From Typha latifolia (Eukaryota > Streptophyta > Magnoliopsida > Poales > Typhaceae), in NCBI GenBank assembly GCA_019914945.1, contig CM034112.1, positions 4,053,001 through 4,117,000 of the forward strand: DNA of 64,000 bases, written 5' to 3'. This document shows positions 13,546 to 24,631 of the stretch, in pieces. The number at the start of each line of letters is the position of its first letter. Positions within the stretch are counted from its first letter, which is position 1. The position numbers were made by a program, and so were the translations under genes. The notes below the pieces were generated by a model. That model had not been told where the DNA came from. It saw only the letters and a program-made list of their open reading frames with translations, and ran no database searches.

Positions 13546-14248
13546 TGACATGGTCCGAGTCTGATAAGATTGAATCATGAGAGCATTGGCTCAATAGATC
13601 GAGTATATTTATATTTTAATTAGTTCATGAGATAAGCTCTAAAAGCAAGTCTAATTATGTCATGTGAGGCCTTAATGCAAGTCTAGTCAAGTTATGTAAG
13701 CCATAAAAATAAGTTTAATTAAGTCATATAAGCATCTAAAGTAAATCCTAAATCGAGTCGTATAAGCTTTTAGAGGTAGTTCGAATATTACTCATTGTAC
13801 TCAATCTCTATATATAGATAGGCTGGGCTTCTTTGCTGAGGTACCAAATCATTGAGAAGTAATTGAGTTTAGTTATTTTATTATTATCACATTTATTATT
13901 TTACTCTAGCTATTAGATCATTTTTATTTTTCTAGGAGTATATTATTACTATAGAAACCTTCCAAACTTTTAAACCCTTGTCACCATCTTTCTCCAGCAG
14001 CCATCCTACCTTATGGTAGTCCACCACCATCCTTGGCCATCTGGCATTCTCTAATGACCACCACAACGTCAGATATTTACCAATCTGACCTATTCTAACC
14101 TTTCTCTATTATTTTATTTATATCTTTTCATCTCAACCTCCTATTTATTTGAAACTAGATCCATTATAATCTTAACTGCTGAGGCTACCACTATATAGAT
14201 TTTTATAATTTTCTTACGTTCAAATCGATCCATATCTGATTCATAAAA
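13546..14248 (+). repeat. LTR b (gypsy-type, subfamily 2)
   Basis: Starts TGACATGGTCC and contains a TATA run (CTCTATATATAGA near 13805). It is followed at once by TGATATCAGAGTCGAC, a primer-binding-site sequence complementary to the initiator methionine tRNA 3' end. That places the 5' LTR of a plus-strand element here. Confidence 0.75.
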
Positions 14249-14743
14249 TTGATATCAGAGTCGACATTCCTTAAATGATGGTTAACATGCGATCCAAGAC
14301 GAACAAGGAAGGAGCGACCATGGAGGATCAGGAACTCATCTCCATTCCTATGGGAGTATCTCATGCGCCCCCTCCGCCACCAGCAATTATCAGTGACAAG
14401 CCGCCAACTTGGGTGAAGGCAATTTTTAAAGAATTTTCGGCCGAATTGAAAGAGAACATCAAGAGAATCAAGAAGGCAATCGAAGCCTTGATAGGCGTTC
14501 TCCTAGCCCAACACAGCCACATCGCGCTGCCAACATCGCCGACTATGATGAAATCCAACAAGCCGCGGCGAGGGAGATGGAGAGGAGCCCCAAACTGTCG
14601 CAACTGTGACTCCTTCGGCCGTGGAGGTAAAACCCCCACCACTACAGACCTAGGTCGCCACTGTAGCGATGCTAGAGCAACTAATATAGACGAGCCCCCG
14701 AGTCATTTTCCCCACCGGTGGTGGGAGTTGGGGGCTAAAAACC
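14249..14743 (+). pseudogene. Primer-binding site and 5' gag remnant
   Basis: The PBS is at 14250-14265, then an open frame from ATG 14275 to a stop at 14776-14778 that runs into the next LTR. The protein has a Pro-rich stretch (APPPPPA) and a KPPTWVKAIFKEFSAELKEN segment, also found in the gag remnant at 33264. It is the gag N-terminus only; the rest of gag and all of pol are missing before LTR c. Confidence 0.7.
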
Positions 14744-15453
14744 TGATGCAAACCAGGCGAGATCAGACTGCTTCATGAGGTCATTGGGCTCGATAGATCG
14801 AACATAGTTATCTTTTAATTGATTCATACTTATTTAAGTCATTAAAACAAGTCTAATTAAATTATGTAAGCCACTAAGGCAAGTTCAATTAAGTTATGTA
14901 AGCCACTAAGGTAAGTTCAATTAAGTCATGTAAGCCTCTAAGATAAGTCCTTGTTCGAGTCGCATAAGCCTTTAAGGCTAAGTCCGAGTAGACTCATTAT
15001 GCTCAACTTTTATATATAGAGTGGCTGGGCTTCTTTATTTATCCATCCAAGCATCCAAGTATTGAGAACTGAGTTTAGCTATTGTCTTATTATCGTATTT
15101 GTCGATTTTATCATAGTCATTAGATTATTTTTATTTTCATAGGAGTGTATTATAACCATAGAACCTTTCCAAGCACCTAAACCCTAGCTACCATCTTCCT
15201 CCAACAACCGCCCTACCATATGGCCATCCACCACTAGTCTCGGTGTCCGCCACCCTCTAAGAATCGTCACAATAGTGGATATTTACCGTTTTTCTCTATT
15301 CTGACCTTGCTAAACTATTTTAATTATATCATTTCATCCAGATATTAGATTGATGTGAAACTAAAGCTATTAGAACTTTGTCTCATGAGGCTAACAACAT
15401 CAAAAATTTCATAATTTTCTCACGTCCGTATCGATCCAGATCTAGTATATAAT
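14744..15453 (+). repeat. LTR c (subfamily 2), shared by two internal regions
   Basis: Starts TGATGCAAACC and ends before TTAGTATCAAAGCCGATG, a decayed PBS. It serves as 3' LTR of the unit on its left and 5' LTR of the unit on its right, giving an LTR-internal-LTR-internal-LTR tandem with b and d. Confidence 0.75.
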
Positions 15454-15769
15454 ATTAGTATCAAAGCCGATGTTCCTTGAATAATGGTGAAAACGTGATC
15501 GAAATCTAACCCAGGGGATATCATGGCCATGGGGGACCAAAATCTTATCTCCATTCTTGTAGAGATTTCCTTCATACCATTAGCAACTGTCGACGATGAG
15601 CCATTGACGTGAGTGAAGATGAAATATAAATATTTTTGAAAGAAGTTGAAAGAGATGAAACCCTCCTTTAATATCTCGATCCAAGCTGCGGTAGAGGCCA
15701 TACTAGTCTCCCACTGTCGCTAACACTGTTGGCCATGGTGGAGCAAGCCCTCTCACGGAAAGAAAACCC

Positions 15770-15812
<43 letters not shown>

Positions 15813-16300
15813 GTGTTGAAATCGTAGCTGCAACCCTTCCTCTAGCCGCGATGGAGGCACCCCACCACAGGCCATCCCAGCAGCTGCTACAGTGTTGGAT
15901 CAGCCGCCAGCAGTGGCCGCAAGGTCTTCTTTCCCACTCACGGTGGGAGCTAGGACTGAAAACCCTAGCTTTTCACCAACCGCAATCCAGACACTCCTAA
16001 CCCAAGTCGCCACATGCGGCACCTTCCACAGGACACCAACACCCGAGCCATGGCCTAAACCATATGCACTAGTACCTTGGCTCTAGCCACTCATGGTAAG
16101 AATTTGGCGTGAGCCACTCAAGGCTAGGATAGAATATGGCTCAAATAAGTGGGCCCTTGAGTAGAACCCATCGTAGGGCCCTCCTCCTCATGGTAGACGA
16201 GACCTATATGGAGATTGAGGACATGCAGTTTGAGAGCGACAGAAGGTATGAAAATCACTATGGACACTTTGGGGACAAGGTGGTCAAAATTATGGTGGAT
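15454..16300 (+). pseudogene. Second gag remnant with GA microsatellite
   Basis: PBS-like sequence, then a stop-ridden gag N-terminus, a (GA)n run at 15775-15809, and Pro/Ala-rich downstream sequence matching 33620-33760. It ends with a polypurine-like tract before TGATGTG at 16301. ORFs called here are fragments, not genes. Confidence 0.65.
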
Positions 16301-17598
16301 TGATGTGAATTAGGTCAGATCGGATCTCATCATGAGAACTTTGGGCTCGATGGATTGATATTATTTTATCTTTTAATTGATTCATACTAATGTAAACCCT
16401 TAAGGTAAGTCTAGTTAAGTTATGTAAGTTACTAAGATAAGTTCAATTAAGTCATATGAACTACTAAGACAAGTTTAATTATGTGATGTAAGCCTTTAAA
16501 GTAAAACTTAGCTTAAATTGTATAAGCTTTTAGGGCTAAGTCTGAGTAGAACTCAACCCAACCTCTATATATAGAGAGGTTGGACTTTTTTGTTTATTCA
16601 TCCAAGCATCCAAGAATTAAAAATTAATTCAGTTTAATTATTTTTTATTGCATTTACCGTTTTTATCATAGCCATTAGATTATCTTTGTCTTCATAGGAG
16701 TAAATCGTAACTATCGAACCCTTCCAAGCACCGAAATCTTAACCACCACCTTTTTCCAGTAGTCACCCTAATATACGGCTGTACACCACCATCCTTGCTC
16801 ATCCGTCACCCTATGACGATCGCCGCAACCTCGGATATTTACTATTATGCTTTATTCTAGCCTTACTTAACTATTTTAATTATATATTTTTATCAGGATA
16901 TTTATTATGAACCAGATCTAAACTGACCTAGATGTAAGAAAATTATGAAAATTTATATGTAGTCCCAAAGTTCCATAAAGAAAAAGGGGGAGCTTGATGG
17001 TGGTTCCAAGTTTCATTCATCGAAAGAGAAGTCACTTTGATCCACTTTCCCGGGCAGGGAAGAGAACGTAAAAAGGCCTCTATGCGGTTTCATTGATACG
17101 GCCTACTAACCTCGGATGTTACGACTCTAATGAATCTAGTTTCATGAGAATTTGACGTCTGGGTAAAAAGATATTAATAAAATAGTAGAGTAGGGTAAAA
17201 TAGGGCAAAATGATAAATATCTAAGTTATGGTGGTCGTTAGAGGGTGGTGGTGGATGACCATAAGGTAGAGTGTCTGCTGGTGGAGAATGATGGCTAGGG
17301 TTTAGAAGATTAAAATGCTTCTATGGCTATGATTAACTCCTAGAAAGATAAGGACGATCTAACAACTATGGTAAAAGATAAATATGAGATAATGAAATAA
17401 CTTAACTTAATCTTCATTCCACGATTCTCCTAATCATCACATGACTACTCGACTCAACTTAACCCATGTGGTCGGATCATAACAACATTTGATTACTATG
17501 AAACTAGAGCTATTAGAATCCTATCTCGTGAGGCTACTACCACGTAAATTTTTATAATTTTCTTATATCCGAATCGGTCCAGATCTGGTTCTTAAAAT
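16301..17598 (+). repeat. LTR d (subfamily 2), split by a solo LTR
   Basis: LTR sequence at 16301-16902 resumes at 17490 and ends near 17598. Between the parts lies the inverted solo LTR at 16903-17484. The following internal region lacks a PBS and the start of gag. Confidence 0.7.
16903..17484 (-). mobile_element. Solo LTR (subfamily 1) nested in LTR d
   Basis: Reverse-oriented LTR from TATTATGAACCAG to GTCGGATCATAACA. The 5-mers ATATT (16898-16902) and ACATT (17485-17489) are a one-mismatch target duplication. It carries about 136 bp of unrelated sequence at about 16972-17108 that other copies lack. Confidence 0.75.
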
Positions 17599-18504
17599 CT
17601 CCTTCCCACTGATGGCGATCCAGCCCCCACTAGTCTAAGTGGCCCCACATTCGATCTCATCCACATGACCCCCGCACCTGAGCTAGGCCGGTAGCAGCTA
17701 CTAGAATCGGCTAGAAAGCCACCCTCGACAACCTTTCAAACTATAGCGAAATTGCGACTCATGGCCATGGGTCCAACCCTTCTACGGCCACCAGTGGCCA
17801 TAGCTGGACTCCCCAGCTCGACTTCCATCTAGTGGTGACCACCTCAGTCACGAGAGACTGTCGCGTGGCCGAACTTGACTTCCACGCTAGCAGCAATATC
17901 ATCCGAGCCAAGCCGCATCGGAGTGGCTTCGCCAGCGGTCTTCTCCGCCTCTGCTCCATTGCAATGGGGCCACGGTCACCAATCCCAACCACCAAGGGTC
18001 GATGGGCCCTCCGGTGATGCGCCATGGCCACGATTGCTGCTTCTCGAGCTTAAGCTCGATAATTGGCTTCTATCATTGCTCACCGCCATTCCACCACTGT
18101 AAGGACCACTTGGAGGTCAACTGCCAATGACCCACGACCCTACCTAGCCACCGTTGGTGCTCATATAGCCCATAACAGTGCCCTTTGGCCAAAAAAACTT
18201 TCCCAGCCCTAGGGGCAAGGTTTTGTCTATAGAGTGAGGGAGATGAAGTGCACGTATCTTGAGGCATGCTAAATTTTATGAATCGGCTCGACCACCTTGC
18301 AATAACCAATTGGAAAGCCATGATCATGACTTGGGCCTCGAGTACAAGCTCGAGGATGTCTGGTGGAATGACCTAGTGGATCCACGTTAGCTGACTGAGC
18401 CAAATTTGTATTCAAACTCATTAGCCCAAGAGCGTGACATGAGCTAGAATATCCAACTCTTGTATTAGTCTCCTTAAGGATAAGGTGTTGGAAGTGTGGT
18501 GAAT
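17599..18504 (+). pseudogene. gag-region remnant, third internal region
   Basis: GC-rich, stop-broken sequence homologous to 33620-34440 and to 49622-50130. It ends with a polypurine-like GGTGTTGGAAGTGTGGTG just before LTR e. The small ORFs on both strands are by-products of its GC content. Confidence 0.6.
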
Positions 18505-19197
18505 TGATACGATTAGGGTCTAATCAGATTGAATCATGGGGACATTGAACTTGATGGATCAAATCTACTTAGTTTTTTAATCAATTCATAATGTAAGCCC
18601 TTAAGACAAATGTTGTTATGTCATGTAAGCCTTTAAAATAAGTCTTGTTAAGTTATTTAGGCCACTAAGGTAAGTTCAATTAAGTTATGTAAGCATGTAA
18701 GGTAAGTCATAGTTTGTATAAGTCTTTAGAGCTAGTCTGAATATGACTCATTGTACCCAATTTCTATATATAGAGAAGTTGAACTTCTTTATTAAGGCAT
18801 CTAAGCATTAAGAAATAATTGAGTTTAATTATTTATTAATATCATATTTACTATTTTATTATAGCCGTTAGATAGTCCTTATTTTTCCACGAGTAGATCG
18901 TAGAAGCCCTCTAAAGTTCAAAATCATAGCCACCATCTTCCTCCAGCAGCTACCCTACCTTACAACCGTCCACCATCATTCTTAGCTATTCGTCACCCTC
19001 TAATAACCACTGCAACGTCAGATATTTAGCAATCTAACCTATTCAGACCTTTCTCCACTATTCTATTTATGTCTTTTAATCTTGACCTTCAATTTATGTG
19101 AAACTGGATCCATTATAATCCTAACTTCCGAGGCTACCACAATATAAATTTTTATAATTTTCCTACGTCTAGATCGGTTCATATCTGATTCGTAATA
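18505..19197 (+). repeat. LTR e (subfamily 2) upstream of copy B
   Basis: Starts TGATACGATTAGG and ends near CTGATTCGTAA. The right flank (ATATAACATCAAAG) is the same spacer sequence that follows the shorter LTR at 50131-50402, so the insertion is shared by the B and D blocks. Confidence 0.7.
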
Positions 19198-19766
19198 ATA
19201 TAACATCAAAGATAATTATTACACCTTATTCTAAAATAATTATTTCTAAAATAAAAGCCTCACATTGAAAATAACAAATATGAATATATATATATATATA
19301 TATATATATTGTAGAATTGCTCTTGTTCCTTGAGTAAACAAGCCCTGTTAAAGTGTAAAATTTTTATCAATTGTTTTTACCTCATATAAAATAAGATATA
19401 TTTCATTGTACTATTGTATTTGGTATATTATTGGATAATTTTTAATCTATTTTCAATAATCTATCCAAGAGCAAAGTAGGTATTTTCTAGATCTAAATTG
19501 TGTTTTAATTATGACTAATTAGATTTAACCACCAGAATGGCTATTTTAAAAGTTTTCGTTGGCAATCGTGTAAACATCTCTCTACATAGAGCTATTTTGG
19601 TTCGGAAATAAACTAATTTCAAGAATAATCTAAAATAGAACCGGATCGAATCGGATTCTTAATTCATTTTTTTTGGGAAAGAGTCGAAAGGCAATTGAGT
19701 GCCGTAGTGATAAAAGAGTCTAGTAAGCGAACGAATCCAAATTCAGGGCAAGCAATTCTCTTGTAC

Positions 19767-19772
19767 CACGTG
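19767..19772 (+). promoter_or_regulatory. G-box upstream of copy B
   Basis: CACGTG in GTACCACGTGTTTTATT, about 240 bp upstream of the B start. The same context carries CACGTG in copy C and CACGTC in copy D. Confidence 0.5.
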
Positions 19773-19901
19773 TTTTATTCATAGAACAACTTCCCATTGG
19801 GCCAGAGCGGAATCCCAAGCCTTGGTAGGTCTGAACTGATGCCTTCTTCCACCCATGCCCACTATACAACGTCAATATCCAGCATAGTTATCACCCATGG
19901 A

Positions 19902-19909
19902 ATATAAGG
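19902..19909 (+). promoter_or_regulatory. TATA-like box of copy B
   Basis: ATATAAGG about 107 bp before the B start codon, in the same context as copy A. The promoter looks intact although the gene is broken. Confidence 0.5.
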
Positions 19910-20008
19910 CCGGTCGAGTAGAAAGCTAGATCCTCGATATATCTTCAACTATAGTGCCACGACTCCAAACTTTCACTCATTTATAGTAGTGGCGACTCCA
20001 CTTAAACG

Positions 20009-20374
20009 ATGAACATCAACGCAATGCAAGAACTCACCACAGTTACTCTCCTGCTGGGCTTCCTACTTTTGGCCAATCTTGCCTCTCCAAGCCCGCCACC
20101 GGACCCGATAGTGTGCTCCTCGGGCACAACAAATTGCACCGTCAGCAACGCCTACGGAACCTTCCCCGACCGCTCCACCTGCCGCGCCGCGGCCGCCGTC
20201 TTCCCGGCCTCCGAGGAGGAGCTCGTCGCGGCGGTGGCGGACGCCGCTGCTCGCGGGAAGAAGATGAAGGCGGCGACGAGGTACTCTCATAGCATTCCGA
20301 AGATAGCTTGCCCCGGAGGGGACGGCGGCGTTATCTACTCAGGGTGTTTTCTAAGTATATTTATTAAAGCATAG
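20009..20374 (+). pseudogene. GULLO: GULLO copy B, truncated exon 1
   Basis: From ATG 20009 the frame matches exon 1 of the intact copies for about 109 residues, including the signal peptide and the SHS motif with the likely flavin-binding His. Homology stops near 20335, just after the GGDGGVI stretch. The frame then runs 12 residues into spacer sequence that resembles 31261 onward and stops at 20372. The remainder of exon 1, exon 2 and exon 3 are absent. The first 320 bp have no stop, so the truncation looks recent or was the primary lesion. It cannot make an active oxidase; a short secreted peptide is conceivable but unsupported. Confidence 0.88.
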
Positions 20375-20960
20375 GGTTTGAATTGTAGGGCAGATATCAC
20401 AATTTTATTAAAAAAATATGGTGTTATATACAAAATTTTCTAATATTTTAAAAATTTTCAGTAGTAATTATGTAAAAATAAGAAAACTTAAAAATAGATA
20501 ACTCGTAAAACCATGAAAATAAATTGTTACTCAAATTTATAAGACGATTGAATCAAACTTTGTTTCCTTCTTCTCTATTTTTTAAGAAAAGTCCAACAGA
20601 CGCAATTGAGTATCGTGATATTAAAGGAATCTAGTAATGGATAAAGCCAAATCCAAGGCAAGCAATTCTATTGTACGACTTGTTTAATTTATTCTCAGAA
20701 GAAAGGTTATTTTTGTCTTATTCACGTATCAACTTCCCATTGGTGGGATTTGAAACGCTGCACTCAGTCCCCGCGTAGATCCTAGCTTTATTAAGGTTTG
20801 GCACAGATTTTTCTCTCTTATCTCGGATGGGGGAGGCTTTTCCCTTGCTACCGCCGGCGAGATTCCCCTCCCATCCCCTAGCTCGGGTGGTTAGGGGAGA
20901 GAAGAGTTTTCTACCGCTACCCTGCTTGACCAAAGGTGTTAGCCCTATTTGTACTTCAAG
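20336..20960 (+). repeat. Spacer with ghost GULLO promoter and GC-rich repeat
   Basis: 20336-20590 resembles 31261-31680 and 59820-60150. At about 20590-20745 lies a decayed version of the GULLO upstream region (AGGCAAGCAATTCT, CTCAGAAGAAAGG, CAACTTCCCATTGG) with no gene behind it. It is followed by a GC-rich stretch at about 20745-20940, repeated at 32215-32400, that I do not recognise. Confidence 0.65.
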
Positions 20961-21271
20961 TTTTCTTTTATCTTAGCTCAGTGCGTACCATATCCGTCTT
21001 TTAAAAATATAAAGTTTGAAACTATTTTAAACTTGGTATTTCTTTTCAAGATTCTTATGGTCTAGAAGTTCATCCACAATTAATATAAAAGTTGTAGATA
21101 ATTATTTCATCGATTTTATCTTATTGGTTTCAAAAAATTTGGACATCCGATGGTTATCTCTAAAATACTTTTGTTTAGAACTACGTTAAACTGAAAGTTT
21201 GTAGTTTAAGTATGATAACTATGTGATTGGTATTTTTTTTCTTTTTCTTCATTTTCTTCTTGTTATTGTTA

Positions 21272-21513
21272 TGTTAAGAATTAGATCTAGACCAATTTGG
21301 ATATAAGAAAATTATAAAAATTTAAGTGGTGGTAGTCTCGTGAGTTTGAGTTCTAATGGCTCTTATTTCGTCTAAATCGGAGGTCAGGATGAAAAAATAT
21401 AAATAAAAAAGTATAGTAAGATTAGAATAGGGTAGAATAATAAATATCTGACTTTATGGCGGTCGTCAGAGGGTGGTGAACGACCAAAGTTGGTGGTCGA
21501 AGTTCGTAAGGTA
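21272..21513 (-). repeat. LTR fragment (subfamily 1)
   Basis: Starts TGTTAAGAATTAGATC and breaks off near 21513. The same truncated fragment with the same flanks is at 35993-36233, so both come from one insertion copied with the surrounding spacer. Confidence 0.65.
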
Positions 21514-22193
21514 GGTTCCTTATAGAATTTTGAAGAGAAAGTTGTAGATCATGATATCACCAATTTTATATAATCTGTTTCATAATATTTGGACATTAAA
21601 TAATTATATTATGAATATTTTTTTAATTCTATGCTAAACTTAGATTTTATAATTTAAGTACGAAAACTATACGACTCATATCTTATAAATATTTTTCAAG
21701 AACTACGCATAGTTTTTCTGAATGTTCATAGTTAAAGTACAAATTTTATACATAAACTATAAAATTTCATTCCCGCACAATTTTGAAAATAAATTCAAAA
21801 GATAATTATCTGATGTCCAAAATTATGAAACTCATTGGATAAAATCTTTGACATTATAATCTAGAACTTTTGTATTCAAGGTTTCTTTAAATTTGAAATC
21901 TATCTACAATGGAACTAGGAATTCATAATTTAAGTACGGAATTTATTTGCAACATAGATTAAGTTCTTTTCTTAAAATATTAATTAAAGAGTTTTTATTT
22001 ATTTAAATTATTTCTAATTAGTTTCTTACTATATTAATTAATTAAGAGCAATTAAAGTTATTTGTATATAAAAAATAGAAGGAAATTAGGAGCAGCAAAA
22101 AAAGAAAAAAAATAAAAACAAAGTAGAAAAACTAGCAACATCACAAGAAGCAAATGAAGAAGAAAGTTTATGAATTATTTCTCTCTTATATTG
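21514..22193. repeat. Foldback-family spacer repeat
   Basis: Same repeat family as 8660-10400, including an inverted arm pair around 21560-21830 and a purine-rich end. No gene seen. Confidence 0.55.
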
Positions 22194-22758
22194 TGTTATG
22201 ATCCAAACACATGAGTTAAGTCGAATCAAGTCAAGCCGAGTCAAGTCGAGTCGAGTCAAGTTACTTAGCTTTATGTTATTATTTTGAAGTTCAAATAAAT
22301 TAGATAATCCCATGTGGATCTGATCCACTAAAGATTTTACTCCTATAAATAGGGGTGGAGATGTTTTAGCTAATTATCAATTGAAGAAATCTAAGTTTAG
22401 CTAAGTTATTATTTTCATCATTATCTTTTATCTAGCCGTTAGATCGCTTTATCTTTCTAGGAGTAAATCATAGCCGTAGAAACATTCCAACTTTCTAAAC
22501 TCTAGCCACATTTCTTCTTTAGTAGCCACTCTACCCTACGGTAGTCTAACACCACTCATGGCCGTTCGCCACCCTCCGACGACCGCCGTAATATTGGATA
22601 TTTACCGTTCGTCCTCTCCTGACCTATCTCCTATGTTTTATTTTTAACTTTTCATCCTGACTTTTGATTTAGATGAAAAGCCATTAAAACCCTAACTCAT
22701 GAGGCTATCTCCACTTAAATTTTTATAATTTTCTTACGTCCAGATATGATTCGTAACA
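22194..22758 (+). mobile_element. Solo LTR (subfamily 1)
   Basis: TGTTATGATCC at the left and TCGTAACA at the right, flanked by TATTG and TATTA. The paralogous spacer at about 10395-10410 reads straight through (CTTACATTGTCCTATGAG) and is the empty site. The insertion therefore postdates the block duplication. Confidence 0.85.
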
Positions 22759-24420
22759 TATTATCCTATGAGTATTTAATAAGCATTTAAATGACAAAAG
22801 AAAAATCTTGGAAGAAATAATAGAAAGAAGAATGGAAACCACGAGTAAAAAACCAAGTGACTTTTTGTGCAAAGAATCCAAAAAAGTATCCAATTCCATT
22901 AGTACAAATTTCTTTACGCCAAAGCCATGTTCTACATGTGACTTAGAAATTAGACCGTGCAGTACTCATACTCGGTGTTAATACATACATTTTTACGTTC
23001 ACAAGATTGATCAATTTATTTTGAGACATTTTTTATAGTTGGAAAAAGTATTCAGAAAATGTACGTAAAAAATAATAATTGTTTGGAAGTCTAAATATAA
23101 TTATTCTTAAAAGTAACTCAGAATTTTGTCGAGAATTTAAATATAAAATGGAGAGGTTAAATAATAAATATTCATATGTAATAGGGTGTGAACGGTAATA
23201 AAAATAAGACACATGGATATTTAATAACTTTACCTACTTAGTTTCTTTGATACGAGATCAACTAATTAAAATTAGGAGGTCACTAAATAATATTATATAA
23301 CTAAGAAATGGCAATCATAAGCAGGAGAAACGATAAGTAAAGAGTAGCGTGGAAGAGAGAAACGGGAGCTAATCTTACAATATAATCACAACCCATTTTT
23401 GCTAATTCGAGGCATTTCTACAGTTAACACGTTTTCCCAAAGTCAATGTAGTAGTTGATGGATTTAATATAAATCAAATTAACCAACAAGATTGACTTCC
23501 AAAACTAATCACGATCCCTTATTAGATATTAATATATATTTAGATATTCTATAGCTATTATATGTCAAAATGTAGATAACTCCCGTCTCTTATTCTAATT
23601 TTTTAAGAGAAGTTAAGGAGAAATTCTCCTCTTGAGAAGATAGGATATAGCACACGTAATTAATTTAATTGGATGTTAATTAATCATGACTATGGATGCC
23701 AAAAATGATTTGCATATTTGCTTTAACACATAAACATAAGATCACAAAAGAAATTAAAAAAAAATTATTATGCAAATTTATAGGACAATTGATAAAGTAA
23801 TTGATATCTTAGTTTACATAATTGCCACCGAAATCTTTCAAAATATTATTATTGCCACTATTAAAAAATATTAGAATTGTTATTAAAATTTTTTTGACTC
23901 TTTATCAAATACTATTATGGTTAATTTTTAATAAGATATTTCTAAGATTGTTATTAAAATTAATAAACACATATCAATTACTAAAATACACTCATTATTT
24001 ATTCACTTAAGGAATACCTAAAGTAAAGGAGCCCTTTTAAATTGTAAAATTTTTATCAATAATTTTTATCTCATATAAATTAAGATACATTTTATTGTAC
24101 TATTGTATTTGGTATATTATTCGATAGCTTTAAATCTATTTTTAATAATCTATCCAATGGCAAAGTAGGCATTTTCTAGATCTAAGTTGTGTTTTATATA
24201 TGAGTAATTAGATATAACTAGCGGAATGACTATTTTAAAAGTTTTCATCGGTAATCGCGTAAACATCTCTCTACATGAAACTATTTTGGTTCGGAAATAA
24301 ACTAATTATAAGACTAATCTAAAATAGAACCGGATGGAATCGGATTCTTATTTTTCTCTTCTTTTCATGGAAAGAGTCGTGGAGACGATTGAGTGCCGTA
24401 GTAATAGAGGAGTCTAGTCA
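22759..24420. other. Spacer upstream of copy C, no gene seen
   Basis: Duplicate of 10400-12020 up to about 24005, then about 400 bp matching the upstream regions of B (19310-19740) and D (50510-50820). The small ORF at 23822 is low-complexity. Confidence 0.6.
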
Positions 24421-24460
24421 GCGAATGAATCCAAATTCAGGGCAAGCAATTCTATCGTAC

Positions 24461-24466
24461 CACGTG
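24461..24466 (+). promoter_or_regulatory. G-box upstream of copy C
   Basis: CACGTG, 171 bp upstream of the C start codon, in GTACCACGTGTTTTATT. G-boxes bind bHLH and bZIP factors; a role here is inferred from conservation with copy B. Confidence 0.55.
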
Positions 24467-24566
24467 TTTTATTGTCTCAGAAGAAAGCCAAGTTAATTCG
24501 CAAGCTCTTGTTCACAGATCAGCTTCCTCCAATGGTAGATAGCCGTGGACTTTGGGCCCTTCCACC

Positions 24567-24574
24567 ATATAAGG
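24567..24574 (+). promoter_or_regulatory. TATA-like box of copy C
   Basis: ATATAAGG 65 bp before the start codon, in ACCATATAAGGTTGGAAG, nearly identical to copy D. Confidence 0.6.
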
Positions 24575-24631
24575 TTGGAAGAGGAGACAGCTCTTCAACT
24601 ACAACGCCATAACTCGGATCTCCAATTAGAC

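Noticed and set aside
15773..16000. ORF starting with a run of Arg-Glu repeats
   Set aside because: Translation of a (GA)n microsatellite inside a gag remnant.
24545..24631. In-frame N-terminal extension of copy C (and 51398-51475 in D)
   Set aside because: No ATG in the extension; the TATA-like box lies inside it, and A and B start at the downstream ATG.
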